Source: Pseudomonadota bacterium
GTDB lineage: Bacteria > Pseudomonadota > Alphaproteobacteria > Puniceispirillales > Puniceispirillaceae
Direction of reading: 5' to 3'
Length of the DNA: 64,000 nucleotides
NCBI GenBank assembly: GCA_027620495.1
Contig: JAQCEA010000004.1
Location: 62,001-126,000 of the forward strand
In this document: positions 16,447 to 25,931 of the stretch, one piece after another
Layout: the number at the start of each line of letters is the position of its first letter
How positions within the stretch are numbered: the stretch's first letter is position 1
Notes under the pieces: model-generated
Told to the model about the DNA's origin: nothing
What the model saw: the letters and a program-made list of their open reading frames with translations, nothing else
The model's database searches: none
Position numbers and translations under genes: made by a program

Positions 16447-16608
16447 TGAGATATCTCCCGAACTTTATAAGCAGCTATTTCGTTGGTTTTGCAAACTGGC
16501 GGGTCAAAACAAACGTGAATTCGATTTATTGAGGTGTTTTGCATAGCATCAAACCGCTGGCGAGTGCCACCCATTTTGACAGATTTTGCGATCAAAACAC
16601 CAGCGCTA

Positions 16609-16655
16609 GAGAAGGTGTCTGCCGAGGATGGTGTTTGCCGGAGAAGGTGTTTGCC
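16609..16655. repeat. 15/16-bp tandem repeat, three copies
   Basis: Three units ending in GTGTYTGCC: GAGAAGGTGTCTGCC, GAGGATGGTGTTTGCC and GGAGAAGGTGTTTGCC, followed by GGG. They lie in the 241-bp gap between gabD and the gamma carbonic anhydrase gene. The TTTGCCGG junction is shared with the array at 6014. No gene is supportable in this gap. Confidence 0.75.
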
Positions 16656-16687
16656 GGGTCCTGTCTTGGATCCATGGCTGGCAGCAA

Positions 16688-17269
16688 TTATTTTGGTGGC
16701 AGAGGGTGGCTATGCATATCTTGAAACGGGGCGCCCTTTGTTCCATATCTATGCGCCCGGCCAACCTCGATATAATGTCTGGCGATTCTGCGGTTTTCGG
16801 CGATGTCTTGCGGGGTAAGTATCCGCATTTTTCTGGCTGGCCGCCCGGCCCAAAGCTCGCCAGACGGGATTCGTTTTCCCGGTGTCAACATGGCCCCGGC
16901 GGCAAGCATGGCATCACTCTCAATAACCGCGCCATCCATCACAATAGCCCCCATACCAACAAAGCTGTGATCTTGCAATTTGCAGGCATGCACCAACGCC
17001 GAATGACCAACCAAAACATAATCGCCGATGATGGTGGGAAATTCACGGCTGCTGATATGAATGCAACTGTTATCCTGAATATTTGTGCCAGTACCAATGG
17101 TGATATAGTTATTGTCGCCGCGCACCGTCACTTGATACCAAATGCTGCTATCTGCGCCAATGCGCACGTCCCCAATCACCGCCGCTGTTGGCGCGATAAA
17201 GGCGCGATCATCAATTTCTGGCACATGATCAAGAAACGCCGCAATATGTGGTGGGTTGTGGGGATTCAT
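16688..17269 (-). CDS. gamma-class carbonic anhydrase family protein
   Basis: A 193-residue left-handed beta-helix protein built of hexapeptide repeats. Residues conserved in gamma carbonic anhydrases are visible: VRGDNNYI (Arg, Asp), IQDNSCIH (Gln and the first zinc His) and VGHSALVHAC (the second and third zinc His). A C-terminal helix packs on the barrel. Many bacterial members (YrdA/CaiE/PaaY type) have uncertain activity. CaiE and PaaY relatives accompany carnitine or phenylacetate pathways, but this gene is far from the carnitine cluster. The ATG at 17269 is preferred over an upstream start that adds 21 basic residues not typical of the family. Confidence 0.87.
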   Translation of the reverse strand: MNPHNPPHIAAFLDHVPEIDDRAFIAPTAAVIGDVRIGADSSIWYQVTVRGDNNYITIGTGTNIQDNSCIHISSREFPTIIGDYVLVGHSALVHACKLQDHSFVGMGAIVMDGAVIESDAMLAAGAMLTPGKRIPSGELWAGRPARKMRILTPQDIAENRRIARHYIEVGRAHRYGTKGAPFQDMHSHPLPPK

Positions 17270-17432
17270 TATGATATTTCGCCTTATCTTATGATGGGGT
17301 CTGGTGATGGGCCGATTTATAGAGTGGTCCATCAGTCACTGTCCAGTTATCACCGGTTCTGACCATCTCTGTCTAGTGATTGTCGTTGATATAATTTTTC
17401 AAAAATATCATGGCCGCGTTATGTCTATTCCC

Positions 17433-17474
17433 TTGGAAATCGGCTATAAAGGCTTATATCAACGGTTATAACCG
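17433..17474 (+). promoter_or_regulatory. putative sodB promoter with overlapping palindromic operator
   Basis: TTGGAA at 17433-17438 and TATATC at 17455-17460 are spaced 16 bp apart. The 12-bp perfect palindrome CGGTTATAACCG at 17463-17474 lies just where transcription would start. This is the layout of a repressor site over a start point, and it sits about 30 bp before the sodB ATG. Regulation by a metal- or redox-responsive repressor is inference. Confidence 0.4.
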
Positions 17475-17503
17475 AAACGGCACATTAAATTTTGGAGACC
17501 AAA

Positions 17504-18103
17504 ATGGCATTTACCCTACCTGACTTGCCCTATGCACATGACGCGCTGGCTGAATTTGGCATGAGCGCTGAAACCCTCGAATATCATCATGATCTCCACC
17601 ATAATGCCTATGTGGTCAATGGTAATAAATTGATCGCTGGTACAGAATGGGAAAACAAATCGCTCGAAGATATCATTACTGGCACCTATGATGCAAAAGC
17701 GGTGGCGCAAAATGGTATTTTCAACAATGCGTCACAACATTGGAATCATATGCAGTTTTGGGAAATGATGGGCCCTGGCAAATCAGCCATGCCATCTGAA
17801 CTTGAAGCCGCATTGACCGAAAATTTTGGATCAGTCGATGCCTTTAAAGATGAATTTAAAGCGGCGGGTGCTGGCCAATTTGGATCTGGCTGGTGCTGGC
17901 TGGTCAAAGCATCTGACGGCAGCCTGAAAGTGACAAAAACCGAAAATGGGGTGAACCCACTTTGTTTTGGTCAAACAGCTTTGCTTGGCTGTGATGTCTG
18001 GGAACATTCATACTATATCGATTTCCGTAACAAACGGCCTGATTATCTGGCAAATTTCCTCGATAATCTTGTCAATTGGGACGATGTAGCGGCGCGTCTC
18101 TAG
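17504..18103 (+). CDS. sodB: superoxide dismutase, Fe/Mn family (iron-type features)
   Basis: A 199-residue superoxide dismutase. Metal ligands are visible: His in EYHHDLHHNAYV, His in SQHWNHMQFW, and Asp/His in GCDVWEHSYY. Gln in NNASQHWNH occupies the position typical of iron enzymes. The FGSGWCWLV segment and the WEHSYYIDFRNKRPDY tail are standard. The start at 17504 has GGAG 7 nt upstream, and the in-frame TTG at 17492 is not needed. No signal peptide is present, so it is cytoplasmic. It removes superoxide produced in respiration. Confidence 0.95.
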   Translation: MAFTLPDLPYAHDALAEFGMSAETLEYHHDLHHNAYVVNGNKLIAGTEWENKSLEDIITGTYDAKAVAQNGIFNNASQHWNHMQFWEMMGPGKSAMPSELEAALTENFGSVDAFKDEFKAAGAGQFGSGWCWLVKASDGSLKVTKTENGVNPLCFGQTALLGCDVWEHSYYIDFRNKRPDYLANFLDNLVNWDDVAARL

Positions 18104-18162
18104 CCAAATAGATAAACCATCTAGCCAGTGTTTGCTGCACTGGTTAACCGGTCTAAAATAAA

Positions 18163-18193
18163 AACGTCACCTGTTTGAAATAGGTGGCGTTTT
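18163..18193 (+). terminator. Rho-independent terminator after sodB
   Basis: AACGTCACCT at 18163-18172 pairs (one G-T wobble) with AGGTGGCGTT at 18182-18191 over a 9-nt loop and is followed by TT. It starts about 60 bp after the sodB stop. Confidence 0.75.
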
Positions 18194-18296
18194 CACGTTT
18201 ATGACACTATTCGGGCGAAATGGCGCCATATTCAGCAGGTAACAAATATCTTGAAAAAAAGCGATCATCGCTTTTGATATAAAAAGGTAAATCGCC

Positions 18297-18521
18297 ATGT
18301 GGGCAATTGTTGTTATTTTGGGCGTTGTAGGCATCTATAAGACAGATTCCATGCAATCCTTTCAACAGCACAGCAATCACAATCCAGTCTATGAATTTGT
18401 GTGGGCTGTACCGTGTGAAAATGGTTTGCGATCATCAGGCTACAGTGTTGTGCCAACCGGTCGCTTGTTTTTAAAACAAGTCAATAAAGATGGTACCGTT
18501 GGTGCGGTTTGTAGTGATTGA
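18297..18521 (+). CDS. small single-pass membrane protein of unknown function
   Basis: A 74-residue product with a hydrophobic N-terminus (about 2-15, WAIVVILGVVGIY), then a polar tail with two Cys (VPCENG, AVCSD) and the pattern GYSVVPTGRLFLKQVNKDG. I do not recognise it. AAGG lies about 10 nt before the ATG. Just before it, at 18256-18281, AAAAGCGATCATCGCTTTT forms a small palindrome. It stands alone between sodB and the convergent argG, so its reality rests on the ribosome-binding site and composition only. Confidence 0.5.
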   Translation: MWAIVVILGVVGIYKTDSMQSFQQHSNHNPVYEFVWAVPCENGLRSSGYSVVPTGRLFLKQVNKDGTVGAVCSD

Positions 18522-18535
18522 TCGAAAATCAAAGG

Positions 18536-18570
18536 CGCGGCGATCAACGGCATACAGCCATGTCGCCGCG
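18536..18570. terminator. inverted repeat between convergent genes
   Basis: CGCGGCGA at 18536-18543 pairs perfectly with TCGCCGCG at 18563-18570, in the gap between the small membrane protein gene and the tail of argG. AATTTTAT follows on the plus strand. It is likely a terminator, but the 19-nt loop is long. Confidence 0.45.
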
Positions 18571-18577
18571 GCAAATT

Positions 18578-19801
18578 TTATGACCCTTTTGTGCGCACCA
18601 TTTGTTGAACGCGCAAGCGCAAAGCATTCAATCTGATAAAGCCATGTGCATCGCTGTGATCATAATCAACAGCGCCTTCTTCAAAGGTTACCAAATCGGC
18701 GTTATAGAGTGAATTTGGTGATTGCCTGCCGGTGACGATCACATTGCCCTTATACAGCTTTACCCGCACCACGCCATTGACCGCATCGCGGCAACTATCA
18801 ATTGCCGCTTGCAGCATTTCGCGTTCGGGTGAAAACCAAAAGCCGTTATAGACCAGTTCGGCATAGCGCGGCATCATTTCGTCTTTGGTATGTTGGGCAC
18901 CGCGGTCAAGGGTGATTGATTCCATGGCCCGCCGCGCGGTGAGCAAAATGGTACCGCCCGGGGTTTCATAAACGCCGCGTGATTTCATCCCGACAAACCG
19001 GTTTTCGACAAGGTCCAACCGGCCAATGCCATTGGCCCCGCCAAGCCGGTTTAATTCTTCAAGAAGACGCGCCGGTGACATGGCTTGATCATTGATTGCA
19101 ACTGGATCGCCAGCTTCAAATCTTATGGCAATTTCAGTCGGTTTATCGGGGGCATCTTCAGGTGAAACGGTGCGCGAAAACACATATTCTTCTGGGGCCA
19201 CCCATGGGTCTTCAAGCACTTTGCCTTCGGCCGAAATATGCAGCAAATTGGCGTCGACGCTAAAGGGTGCTTCGCCGCGCTTATCCTTTGGAATGGGGAT
19301 TTGATTTTGTTCAGCATAGCTGATCAGCTTGGTACGCGATCCAAGATCCCATTCACGCCACGGGGCGATCACTTTGATATCTGGCTGCAGGGCATAATAG
19401 GCCAGTTCAAAACGCACCTGATCATTGCCTTTGCCAGTCGCCCCATGCGACACCGCATCGGCATCAACCGCTTTGGCAATTTCAATTTGCCGTTTGGCGA
19501 TTAATGGCCGGGCAATTGAGGTGCCAAGAAGATAGGCCCCCTCATAGAGCGGGTTGGCCCGAAACATTGGAAACACATAGTCACGAACAAATTCTTCACG
19601 CAGGTCTTCGATGAAGATTTCTTTGATTCCCATCAGCTCGGCTTTGGCGCGGGCTGGCTCGATATCCTCGCCTTGCCCAATATCGGCGGTAAAGGTTACG
19701 ACCTCGGCATGATAATGATCCTGCAACCAGCGCAGAATAACCGATGTATCAAGCCCGCCCGAATAAGCAAGCACGACTTTATTGATGTCTTTTGTGGCCA
19801 T
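18578..19801 (-). CDS. argG: argininosuccinate synthase
   Basis: A 407-residue enzyme that joins citrulline and aspartate using ATP, in arginine biosynthesis. The N-terminal PP-loop [15 protein letters not shown] and the downstream [29 protein letters not shown] and YHSDAHGFI-type segments (here [14 protein letters not shown]) are diagnostic. Length is normal. AGG lies about 10 nt before the ATG. argH is not adjacent. The gene is followed 60 bp away by nothing on the same strand except the terminator-like repeat at 18536. Confidence 0.97.
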   Translation of the reverse strand: MATKDINKVVLAYSGGLDTSVILRWLQDHYHAEVVTFTADIGQGEDIEPARAKAELMGIKEIFIEDLREEFVRDYVFPMFRANPLYEGAYLLGTSIARPLIAKRQIEIAKAVDADAVSHGATGKGNDQVRFELAYYALQPDIKVIAPWREWDLGSRTKLISYAEQNQIPIPKDKRGEAPFSVDANLLHISAEGKVLEDPWVAPEEYVFSRTVSPEDAPDKPTEIAIRFEAGDPVAINDQAMSPARLLEELNRLGGANGIGRLDLVENRFVGMKSRGVYETPGGTILLTARRAMESITLDRGAQHTKDEMMPRYAELVYNGFWFSPEREMLQAAIDSCRDAVNGVVRVKLYKGNVIVTGRQSPNSLYNADLVTFEEGAVDYDHSDAHGFIRLNALRLRVQQMVRTKGS

Positions 19802-19868
19802 GGGAAATTAACCTATTTGTCCTGATACCCCGTTCATATCCGATCGGACGTGGTCTCGCAACGTTGAT

Positions 19869-22415
19869 TTACAGCTCGCGTAAGACGGGGGCAGGCTTGC
19901 GGCCAAGCGTTTGCATGGCGCTGACCAATCCCAAAACAGCTGTCAATAAGGCCCCGCCAAGTGTGGTGACCAAAACCAGCCAGCCTTTAAATTCGAAATC
20001 AGCTTCCAAAATCTGATCAACCAACGCCCAGCTGGCAATGGTGCCGATACAGGCGGCGGCAATCGCTGTTAACAAGCCTAAAAGCGCATATTCAAAAAAC
20101 CAGGCCAGCCCAATCGAGATGCGTGTTGCCCCTAGCACTTTTAAAATCACTGAATCGGCAAGTCGCTGGGCCTCGCTGCTCGCCACGGTGCCAGCCAAAA
20201 CTGCAATGCCAGCGATCAATGTGACAAGCGCGGTTAATCTGATGGCCCCGCCAAGAAGCGCAATAACCTTTTGTGCGGTGGCGACTGCCTCTTTGACCGA
20301 TACAGCCGACACATTAGAAAATTGGCTGGTGATCGCGCGTTCAACAGCATCAGCGGCGGCGGCGTCATCAGCATGGGTGGTGGCAATCCAGCTATGTGGG
20401 GCCGCATCAAGAACCCCGGGGTTTAGAACAAACACAAAATTGATGCTAAAGCTTTCCCAGTCAACAGCGCGCAGGCTGGTTATGGTGGCGGTGATTTCGC
20501 GACCAAGTACATTGATGCTGACACGATCACCAATGGTCAGGCCAAAATCATTGGCGGCTTCATAGGACATAGAGACCAGCGGTGGGCCGTTATAATTGCT
20601 GTCCCACCACGCGCCCTCGACAAGCTCTGAACCTTTTGGCGGTGTTGCCGACCATGTTAGCGCGCGATCACCGCGTAAAATCCACGCAGAACCCTCAGTC
20701 GGGGTGATTTCGGATACCGGCACATCGGCCAGCTTTACCACCCGGCCACGCAACATCGGCGTTTTATTCATTTGTGAAATGCCATCGATCGCGGCGACCG
20801 TTTGTTCAAAGTCAGCCATCTGTTGTGGCTGAATATCGATAAAGAACCAGTCTGGGGCATCATCGGCCAATCTTGTGTCAATTTGCCGCCCTAAATTAGC
20901 CTCGCTCAATGACACGGTGACCAGCACCGACAACCCAAGGCCAAACGCAATAATGACTGAACGAACCGGTGATCCGGGGCGGATGATGTTGGAAATGGCC
21001 AGCCTGACAGGCACGAATCTTGGTTGCGGCATGAGTCGTAACAGCTTCACCAAAACATGGCCTAATAAGGATAATAACAGCAACGCCAACAAAGACCCGC
21101 CGATAAAGCCGCTGGTGATTTTGATGTCGCGCGTTGCGATCAGCGCCAGCATTGCCAGCCCGCAGGCGGCCAAGACCATGCCAAAAAGATAGGGCGATTT
21201 CGGCCGGCCTTCGGGGATTGCCACAAGCCGTCTAAACAAATCAGCTGGCCGCACTTCTTCAGCTTTGGCAAGCGGCCAGACCGCAAATAGATAGGCGGTG
21301 CCAAGACCAAATCCGGCGGCCACCAACAGCGGCAGAGGGTAGATTGCCAATGCCAGCGGTACGGTCACATAATCTGCCAGTATCTGGATGGCAAACAGCG
21401 GCGCAATTGCCGCCACAACCACACCAGCGGTTACGCCAATGCCAGCGATACACATCACCTGCAATAGATAAATTCGAAAAATCAATCGGGCCGGGGCGCC
21501 AACACATTTCAGCGTCGCGATGATATCAATGCGGCTTGCAAGCCACGCACTCACCGCGCCAGCAACACCAAGCCCGCCAATCAACAAAGCGGTCAATCCA
21601 ACCAAAACCAGAAACACTTCCGCCTGATTGATAAACCGGCCAAACCCGGGCGCGGCATCGGCCAGATCACGTACCCGCACATGCGTATCATTGGTGGCAT
21701 CACGTAACGCGGTTAACGCCGCTTGTCGGTCGCTCTGCTTGTCTAGGATCAAACGGTGCCGATAGGTGATAAATGACCCCGGCTGCTGCAAGCCAGTTGC
21801 CTTTAGCGTGGCTTGTGAGATCAATACCCGTGGCCCAAAGCTCACAAAGCTGATCGACCGGTCTGGTTCACTGACCAATTCGGCGCTGACCCGTATATCA
21901 AGATCGCCAAGCCTAGCGGTATCGCCCGGAGCCAGACCGAGGCTGCGCAATAATGACGGATCCGCAATAATGGCGTGATCGGCAAGCGCCGCGGCAAGGC
22001 CAATATCCGGTGTTATTGCGCTGGTACCAACAAGCGGCCAGCGATTGTCTACTGCCTTGAGTTCAACAAGTTTGCGGGCGGTTGGTGTTTGCAACATGGC
22101 GCGCATTTGTACCACTTGGGACACGGTGCCAAATGTCTCGGCAATCTCGACGATGCGGCCATCTGGTTCGGTATGCAGGCTGCTAAATTCAATATCGCCG
22201 CCAAGCAATATCCGGGCGTTGTCGCCAATACCGCTGCGCATGGATTCGGCAACAGAACCAACGGTTCCAATCGCCGCCACGCCAAGCAATAAGGCCCCTA
22301 AAAATACGCGGAAACGGCCAATGCTGCCGCGGATTTCGCGGCGGGCAAATTGCCATGCTAATGCCCAGCTATACAGGCTTGGACGGGGAATATTTATCGG
22401 TGCTGGATGCGTCAT
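19869..22415 (-). CDS. ybbP: YbbP-like ABC transporter permease (FtsX/MacB-type)
   Basis: An 848-residue inner-membrane permease. It has one TM segment near residues 35-55, then a long extracytoplasmic domain, a bundle of about three to four TM segments (about 265-390), two more TM segments with a second periplasmic domain (about 420-480, then 480-710), and a final FtsX-type TM bundle (about 715-840). The layout matches YbbP/putative lipoprotein- or envelope-lipid-handling exporters. Its ATG overlaps the stop of the ATPase gene by 4 nt (ATGA). The ybbA-ybbP pair divergent from tesA is the same order as in E. coli. Its substrate is unknown. Confidence 0.88.
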   Translation of the reverse strand: MTHPAPINIPRPSLYSWALAWQFARREIRGSIGRFRVFLGALLLGVAAIGTVGSVAESMRSGIGDNARILLGGDIEFSSLHTEPDGRIVEIAETFGTVSQVVQMRAMLQTPTARKLVELKAVDNRWPLVGTSAITPDIGLAAALADHAIIADPSLLRSLGLAPGDTARLGDLDIRVSAELVSEPDRSISFVSFGPRVLISQATLKATGLQQPGSFITYRHRLILDKQSDRQAALTALRDATNDTHVRVRDLADAAPGFGRFINQAEVFLVLVGLTALLIGGLGVAGAVSAWLASRIDIIATLKCVGAPARLIFRIYLLQVMCIAGIGVTAGVVVAAIAPLFAIQILADYVTVPLALAIYPLPLLVAAGFGLGTAYLFAVWPLAKAEEVRPADLFRRLVAIPEGRPKSPYLFGMVLAACGLAMLALIATRDIKITSGFIGGSLLALLLLSLLGHVLVKLLRLMPQPRFVPVRLAISNIIRPGSPVRSVIIAFGLGLSVLVTVSLSEANLGRQIDTRLADDAPDWFFIDIQPQQMADFEQTVAAIDGISQMNKTPMLRGRVVKLADVPVSEITPTEGSAWILRGDRALTWSATPPKGSELVEGAWWDSNYNGPPLVSMSYEAANDFGLTIGDRVSINVLGREITATITSLRAVDWESFSINFVFVLNPGVLDAAPHSWIATTHADDAAAADAVERAITSQFSNVSAVSVKEAVATAQKVIALLGGAIRLTALVTLIAGIAVLAGTVASSEAQRLADSVILKVLGATRISIGLAWFFEYALLGLLTAIAAACIGTIASWALVDQILEADFEFKGWLVLVTTLGGALLTAVLGLVSAMQTLGRKPAPVLREL

Positions 22416-23125
22416 GATGCTGATTTACTGTCGCGCACGATTACGCCATCTTCAATATGTAACACCCGTGAACATTGCGCCGCAAGGTTGGCATCATGCG
22501 TCACCAAAACCAGTGCCGCATTGGCATCGGCCGCGCTTTGAAACAGGCTTTTGATGACTTTTTCGCCGGTGACGCTATCAAGGTTGCCAGTTGGTTCGTC
22601 GGCAAGCAAGATACGCGGCTTGGCAACCATCGCCCGGGCAATCGCCACACGCTGTTGCTCACCGCCAGACATTTGGTCAGGAAGATGCGACAAACGATGT
22701 GCCAAGCCAACTGACTGCAACGCCGCTTTTGCCATATCAACCGCATCATCACGCCCGGCAAGTTCAAGCGGGATGGCGACATTCTGCAACGCTGTCAGCG
22801 ACGGAATTAACCGAAATGCCTGAAACACAATGCCAACAAGGTCACGGCGCAGCGCTGCCAACCGGTCTTCATCCAACCCGGTAATGTCAGTGCCATCAAG
22901 TGAAATCCGCCCTTTGCTGAGCGTTTCTAAACCCGCCAAAATCATCAATAAGCTGGTTTTTCCGGCACCGCTTGGCCCTAAAATGCCAACGCTTTCCCCC
23001 GCATCAATATGCAGTGAAATGCCTTTTAAGATATGAACGCTTGCCGCATCGCTACCAAGCGATAAATGCGCATTTTCCAGCGCAATAACTGGCGTCTGGG
23101 GTGATGGCGAAGGGGTATTGGACAT
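22412..23125 (-). CDS. ybbA: YbbA/LolD-type ABC transporter ATPase
   Basis: A 237-residue ATPase of the MacB/LolD/YbbA class. The Walker A is GPSGAGKTS, the Q-loop [16 protein letters not shown], the signature [14 protein letters not shown] and the Walker [13 protein letters not shown], followed by the switch His in VTHD. It pairs with the YbbP-like permease immediately downstream (4-nt overlap). The complex would be a mechanotransmission-type ABC system working on the periplasmic side. The region between it and the divergent tesA carries the control sequences. Confidence 0.92.
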   Translation of the reverse strand: MSNTPSPSPQTPVIALENAHLSLGSDAASVHILKGISLHIDAGESVGILGPSGAGKTSLLMILAGLETLSKGRISLDGTDITGLDEDRLAALRRDLVGIVFQAFRLIPSLTALQNVAIPLELAGRDDAVDMAKAALQSVGLAHRLSHLPDQMSGGEQQRVAIARAMVAKPRILLADEPTGNLDSVTGEKVIKSLFQSAADANAALVLVTHDANLAAQCSRVLHIEDGVIVRDSKSAS

Positions 23126-23291
23126 AATTTATGGCTCTTTATCAATCGGGATTTGCGGCAAAATTTGATCGGGGGGCTGGATGTTTTGTCGTATTGTTCC
23201 TACATCGGTGTAACGGCGTCAGGCAACCGGCCCGTTGGGTTTGGCTGATTTGCCAATGGACATGTTCTTTAGCGATATGGTGGTCATAGAT

Positions 23292-23960
23292 ATGCAGGTC
23301 AATGTATCTGGCAAAAAAACTTGGTACAGGCTGCAATGGTATTTGCGCCATTTTCTGACTGGGTTGATGATGATTTTCATGCCGCTAGCCCCGGCTGGTG
23401 CAACGCCGGTGATTATGGTTTTGGGTGATTCATTGGTGGCTGGCCATGGTTTACCACAGGGGCAGGCCTTTCCCGATATTCTTGCAAACAAGCTAGCGGC
23501 CGATGGCATTGATGTGACGATGATCAATGCTGGGGTATCTGGTGATACAACCGCTGGCGGTTTGGCGCGTCTTGATTGGTCGCTTGCCGAAAACCCCAAT
23601 GGGGCCATTATTGTTCTTGGCGGCAATGATTTGTTGCGCGGTCTTGATCCAAAAGCAAGCCATGACAATTTAGACGCAATCATCAGTCGGCTCAAAGACC
23701 GCAATGTAAAAATCTTGCTTGCCGGCATGCAAGCCCCGCGCAATCTAGGGGCGGATTATGCCGCTGAATTTGATTGCATTTATCCGGCTCTCGCCGCCAA
23801 GCATGATGTTCTGCTCTATCCGTTTTTTCTGGATGGGGTGGCGCTAATGGTTGATTTAAACCAGCCTGACGGCATGCATCCAAACAAAGCCGGTGTTGAA
23901 GTTATCGCACAGAAAATCATGCCTCTGGTAAAACAGCTTCTAGACCAGCTTGATGGATAG
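23292..23960 (+). CDS. tesA: periplasmic GDSL-type lysophospholipase/arylesterase, TesA-like
   Basis: An SGNH hydrolase of about 222 residues with an N-terminal signal peptide (basic KKTW...R then a hydrophobic run ending PAGA). Block I is VLGDSLVAGHGL with the nucleophile Ser, block III contains GGNDLLRG and block V DGMHPNKAG with the catalytic Asp and His. TesA-type enzymes hydrolyse acyl-CoA, aryl esters and lysophospholipids in the periplasm. The start is uncertain: GGTGG lies about 8 nt before the ATG at 23292, and ATGs at 23256 and 23262 are alternatives. It is divergent from ybbA-ybbP, a conserved arrangement. Confidence 0.88.
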   Translation: MQVNVSGKKTWYRLQWYLRHFLTGLMMIFMPLAPAGATPVIMVLGDSLVAGHGLPQGQAFPDILANKLAADGIDVTMINAGVSGDTTAGGLARLDWSLAENPNGAIIVLGGNDLLRGLDPKASHDNLDAIISRLKDRNVKILLAGMQAPRNLGADYAAEFDCIYPALAAKHDVLLYPFFLDGVALMVDLNQPDGMHPNKAGVEVIAQKIMPLVKQLLDQLDG

Positions 23961-24170
23961 GCAAGCCGATAAGAAACACCAGATTTTGGTGGAAAAATCT
24001 TTGCATCCATCCCCCGGCTGTCCTAAAACAACACAAGAAAAAGCGCAGCATGCTGTTCATGCCGATCATAATGCTGCCATAAAACGCCGCTATCACTTTG
24101 TCCAACGTGATTGATGTTATGTGATGGCAATGACCGATCTTGCCGACTGCCAAGGAGACGATACGTTAAG

Positions 24171-24692
24171 ATGTTTAAAGCCATCAAAATAGTGGGTCTT
24201 GTTCTGGGTTTGCTTCCTGTTGCTTTTGGCGCTTTGCCAGCCAGCGCTGACCCAAAGGAAATGTTGATTGAAAAAGATTGGGGCGCCTATCGCTATGATG
24301 ATAGCGCCGGTCGGATGTGTTTTGTCAGCAGCGTGCCTACAGAAAGCAAAGGCAATTTCGACCCGAATAACCGCGGTGAAACGCGGGTGTTTGTCTCGCA
24401 TGGCCCGGATAAAGCCGAACGCAATGTCGTACAGATTGTTGCTGGCTATCGCTACAAGCCGCAATCTGATGTCACTGTGACGATTGAAGGGAAAAAATTT
24501 ACCCTGTTCACGATTGAAGATCGCGCTTATGCAAGCAGCGAGGAAGATGATTTACGGATGATTGCTGCCATGAAGCGCGGGTCAAATATGACCATTGTCG
24601 GTACATCTAGCCGCGGCACCCAAACCACCGACAAATATTCCCTGTCTGGGTTTACCAAAACAAAATCTGTTATTGATAAGGCCTGCAAGTGA
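24171..24692 (+). CDS. IalB-family (invasion-associated locus B) exported protein
   Basis: A 173-residue protein with a signal peptide (about 1-26, ending PASA). Its C-terminal half matches the IalB family: [28 protein letters not shown] followed by [19 protein letters not shown], with a conserved terminal Cys. The family is common in alphaproteobacteria, most of them not pathogens, and its biochemical role is unknown. AAGGAG lies 13 nt before the ATG, a long spacing. The stop overlaps the rlmN start (GTGA), so the two are translationally coupled. Confidence 0.82.
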   Translation: MFKAIKIVGLVLGLLPVAFGALPASADPKEMLIEKDWGAYRYDDSAGRMCFVSSVPTESKGNFDPNNRGETRVFVSHGPDKAERNVVQIVAGYRYKPQSDVTVTIEGKKFTLFTIEDRAYASSEEDDLRMIAAMKRGSNMTIVGTSSRGTQTTDKYSLSGFTKTKSVIDKACK

Positions 24693-25828
24693 GCCTGCCC
24701 GCCGCAAATATGGCAACGACGCCAGTGCCAAGCCGGGTCAATATATTGGGGCTATCACGCGCGGCTTTGGAAGCAGAAGTTACCGCACTTGGCCTGCCAA
24801 AATTTCGCGCACAACAGCTTTGGCGCTGGGTATGGCGGCATGGGGTAACAAGCTTTGATGAAATGAGCGACCTTGGCAAACCGGTTCGTGACCAATTTGC
24901 CGAATTATTCACCGCGGACCGGCCAGCGGTATCACGGCGCCTGCAATCCGTTGATGGCACCATCAAATGGCTGTTGCGATTTGCTGATGGCAATGAGGCT
25001 GAATCTGTTTACATCCCCGATAAGGATCGTGGCACCTTGTGTATTTCATCGCAGGTCGGATGCACATTGACCTGCAGCTTTTGTCATACCGGCACGCAAA
25101 AACTTGTGCGCAATCTGACAGTTGACGAGATTTGTGGACAGGTGTTGCTGGCCATGGATGAATTGGCAGACTGGCCAGCAGGTAAGCCAGATCGCCGGTT
25201 GACCAATATCGTGCTGATGGGTATGGGCGAGCCGCTTTTCAATTATGAAAATGTGGCCGAAGCCATACGCATCGTCATGTGTGGTGAAGGGGTGGCGTTA
25301 TCAAAGCGACGTATCACATTATCAACATCTGGTGTGGTACCAGAAATCAAACGCTGCGGTGACGATCTTGGTGTTAATCTGGCCATTTCGCTGCATGCGG
25401 TGCGGGATGAACTGCGCAATGAACTGGTACCAATCAACAGAAAATATCCGCTGGCTGAATTGATAGAGGCCTGCCGGAATTATCCCGGGTTGTCGAATGC
25501 GCGGCGTATCACATGGGAATATGTCATGTTGGATGGGGTAAATGACAGTGATGAAGATTGCCGGGCGTTGTTGCGCCTGATCAAAGGCATTCCGTCAAAA
25601 TTAAATCTGATCCCTTTCAACCCATGGCCGGGAAGCCCCTATGTGTGTTCGTCTGAAGACCGGATCAATGCGTTTGCCAACCGGGTGATGAAAGCTGGGT
25701 ATGCATCGCCTGTGCGTACCCCGCGTGGGCGTGACATTTTGGCGGCGTGTGGGCAGTTAAAATCAGCCTCTGAACGTGACCGGCGGCAAAAGACTGGCGT
25801 TGCAAATCGGCCCACGTCATCAGCATAG
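24689..25828 (+). CDS. rlmN: 23S rRNA (adenine2503-C2)/tRNA (adenine37-C2)-methyltransferase
   Basis: A 379-residue radical-SAM methyltransferase. The cluster-binding CxxxCxxC is CTLTCSFC, followed by [12 protein letters not shown]. The [12 protein letters not shown] and STSGVVPEI motifs are standard, and the second catalytic Cys is in the tail (ILAACGQL). The enzyme forms 2-methyladenosine at A2503 of 23S rRNA, and in some bacteria at tRNA A37. It starts with GTG at 24689, overlapping the IalB-family stop by 4 nt. Confidence 0.95.
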   Translation: MSLPAANMATTPVPSRVNILGLSRAALEAEVTALGLPKFRAQQLWRWVWRHGVTSFDEMSDLGKPVRDQFAELFTADRPAVSRRLQSVDGTIKWLLRFADGNEAESVYIPDKDRGTLCISSQVGCTLTCSFCHTGTQKLVRNLTVDEICGQVLLAMDELADWPAGKPDRRLTNIVLMGMGEPLFNYENVAEAIRIVMCGEGVALSKRRITLSTSGVVPEIKRCGDDLGVNLAISLHAVRDELRNELVPINRKYPLAELIEACRNYPGLSNARRITWEYVMLDGVNDSDEDCRALLRLIKGIPSKLNLIPFNPWPGSPYVCSSEDRINAFANRVMKAGYASPVRTPRGRDILAACGQLKSASERDRRQKTGVANRPTSSA

Positions 25829-25931
25829 ATGGCGATCATTTTTGGTATTAAAATCGGAACAATGGTCTTGAATAATATGCCTGCATTGCCTACATTTGTT
25901 CCATATTCAATGCCTTTTTGGGGGTTACAAA

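Noticed and set aside
24171-24692. IalB-like protein as evidence for a pathogen
   Set aside because: The family is widespread in free-living alphaproteobacteria, and no other virulence feature is present.
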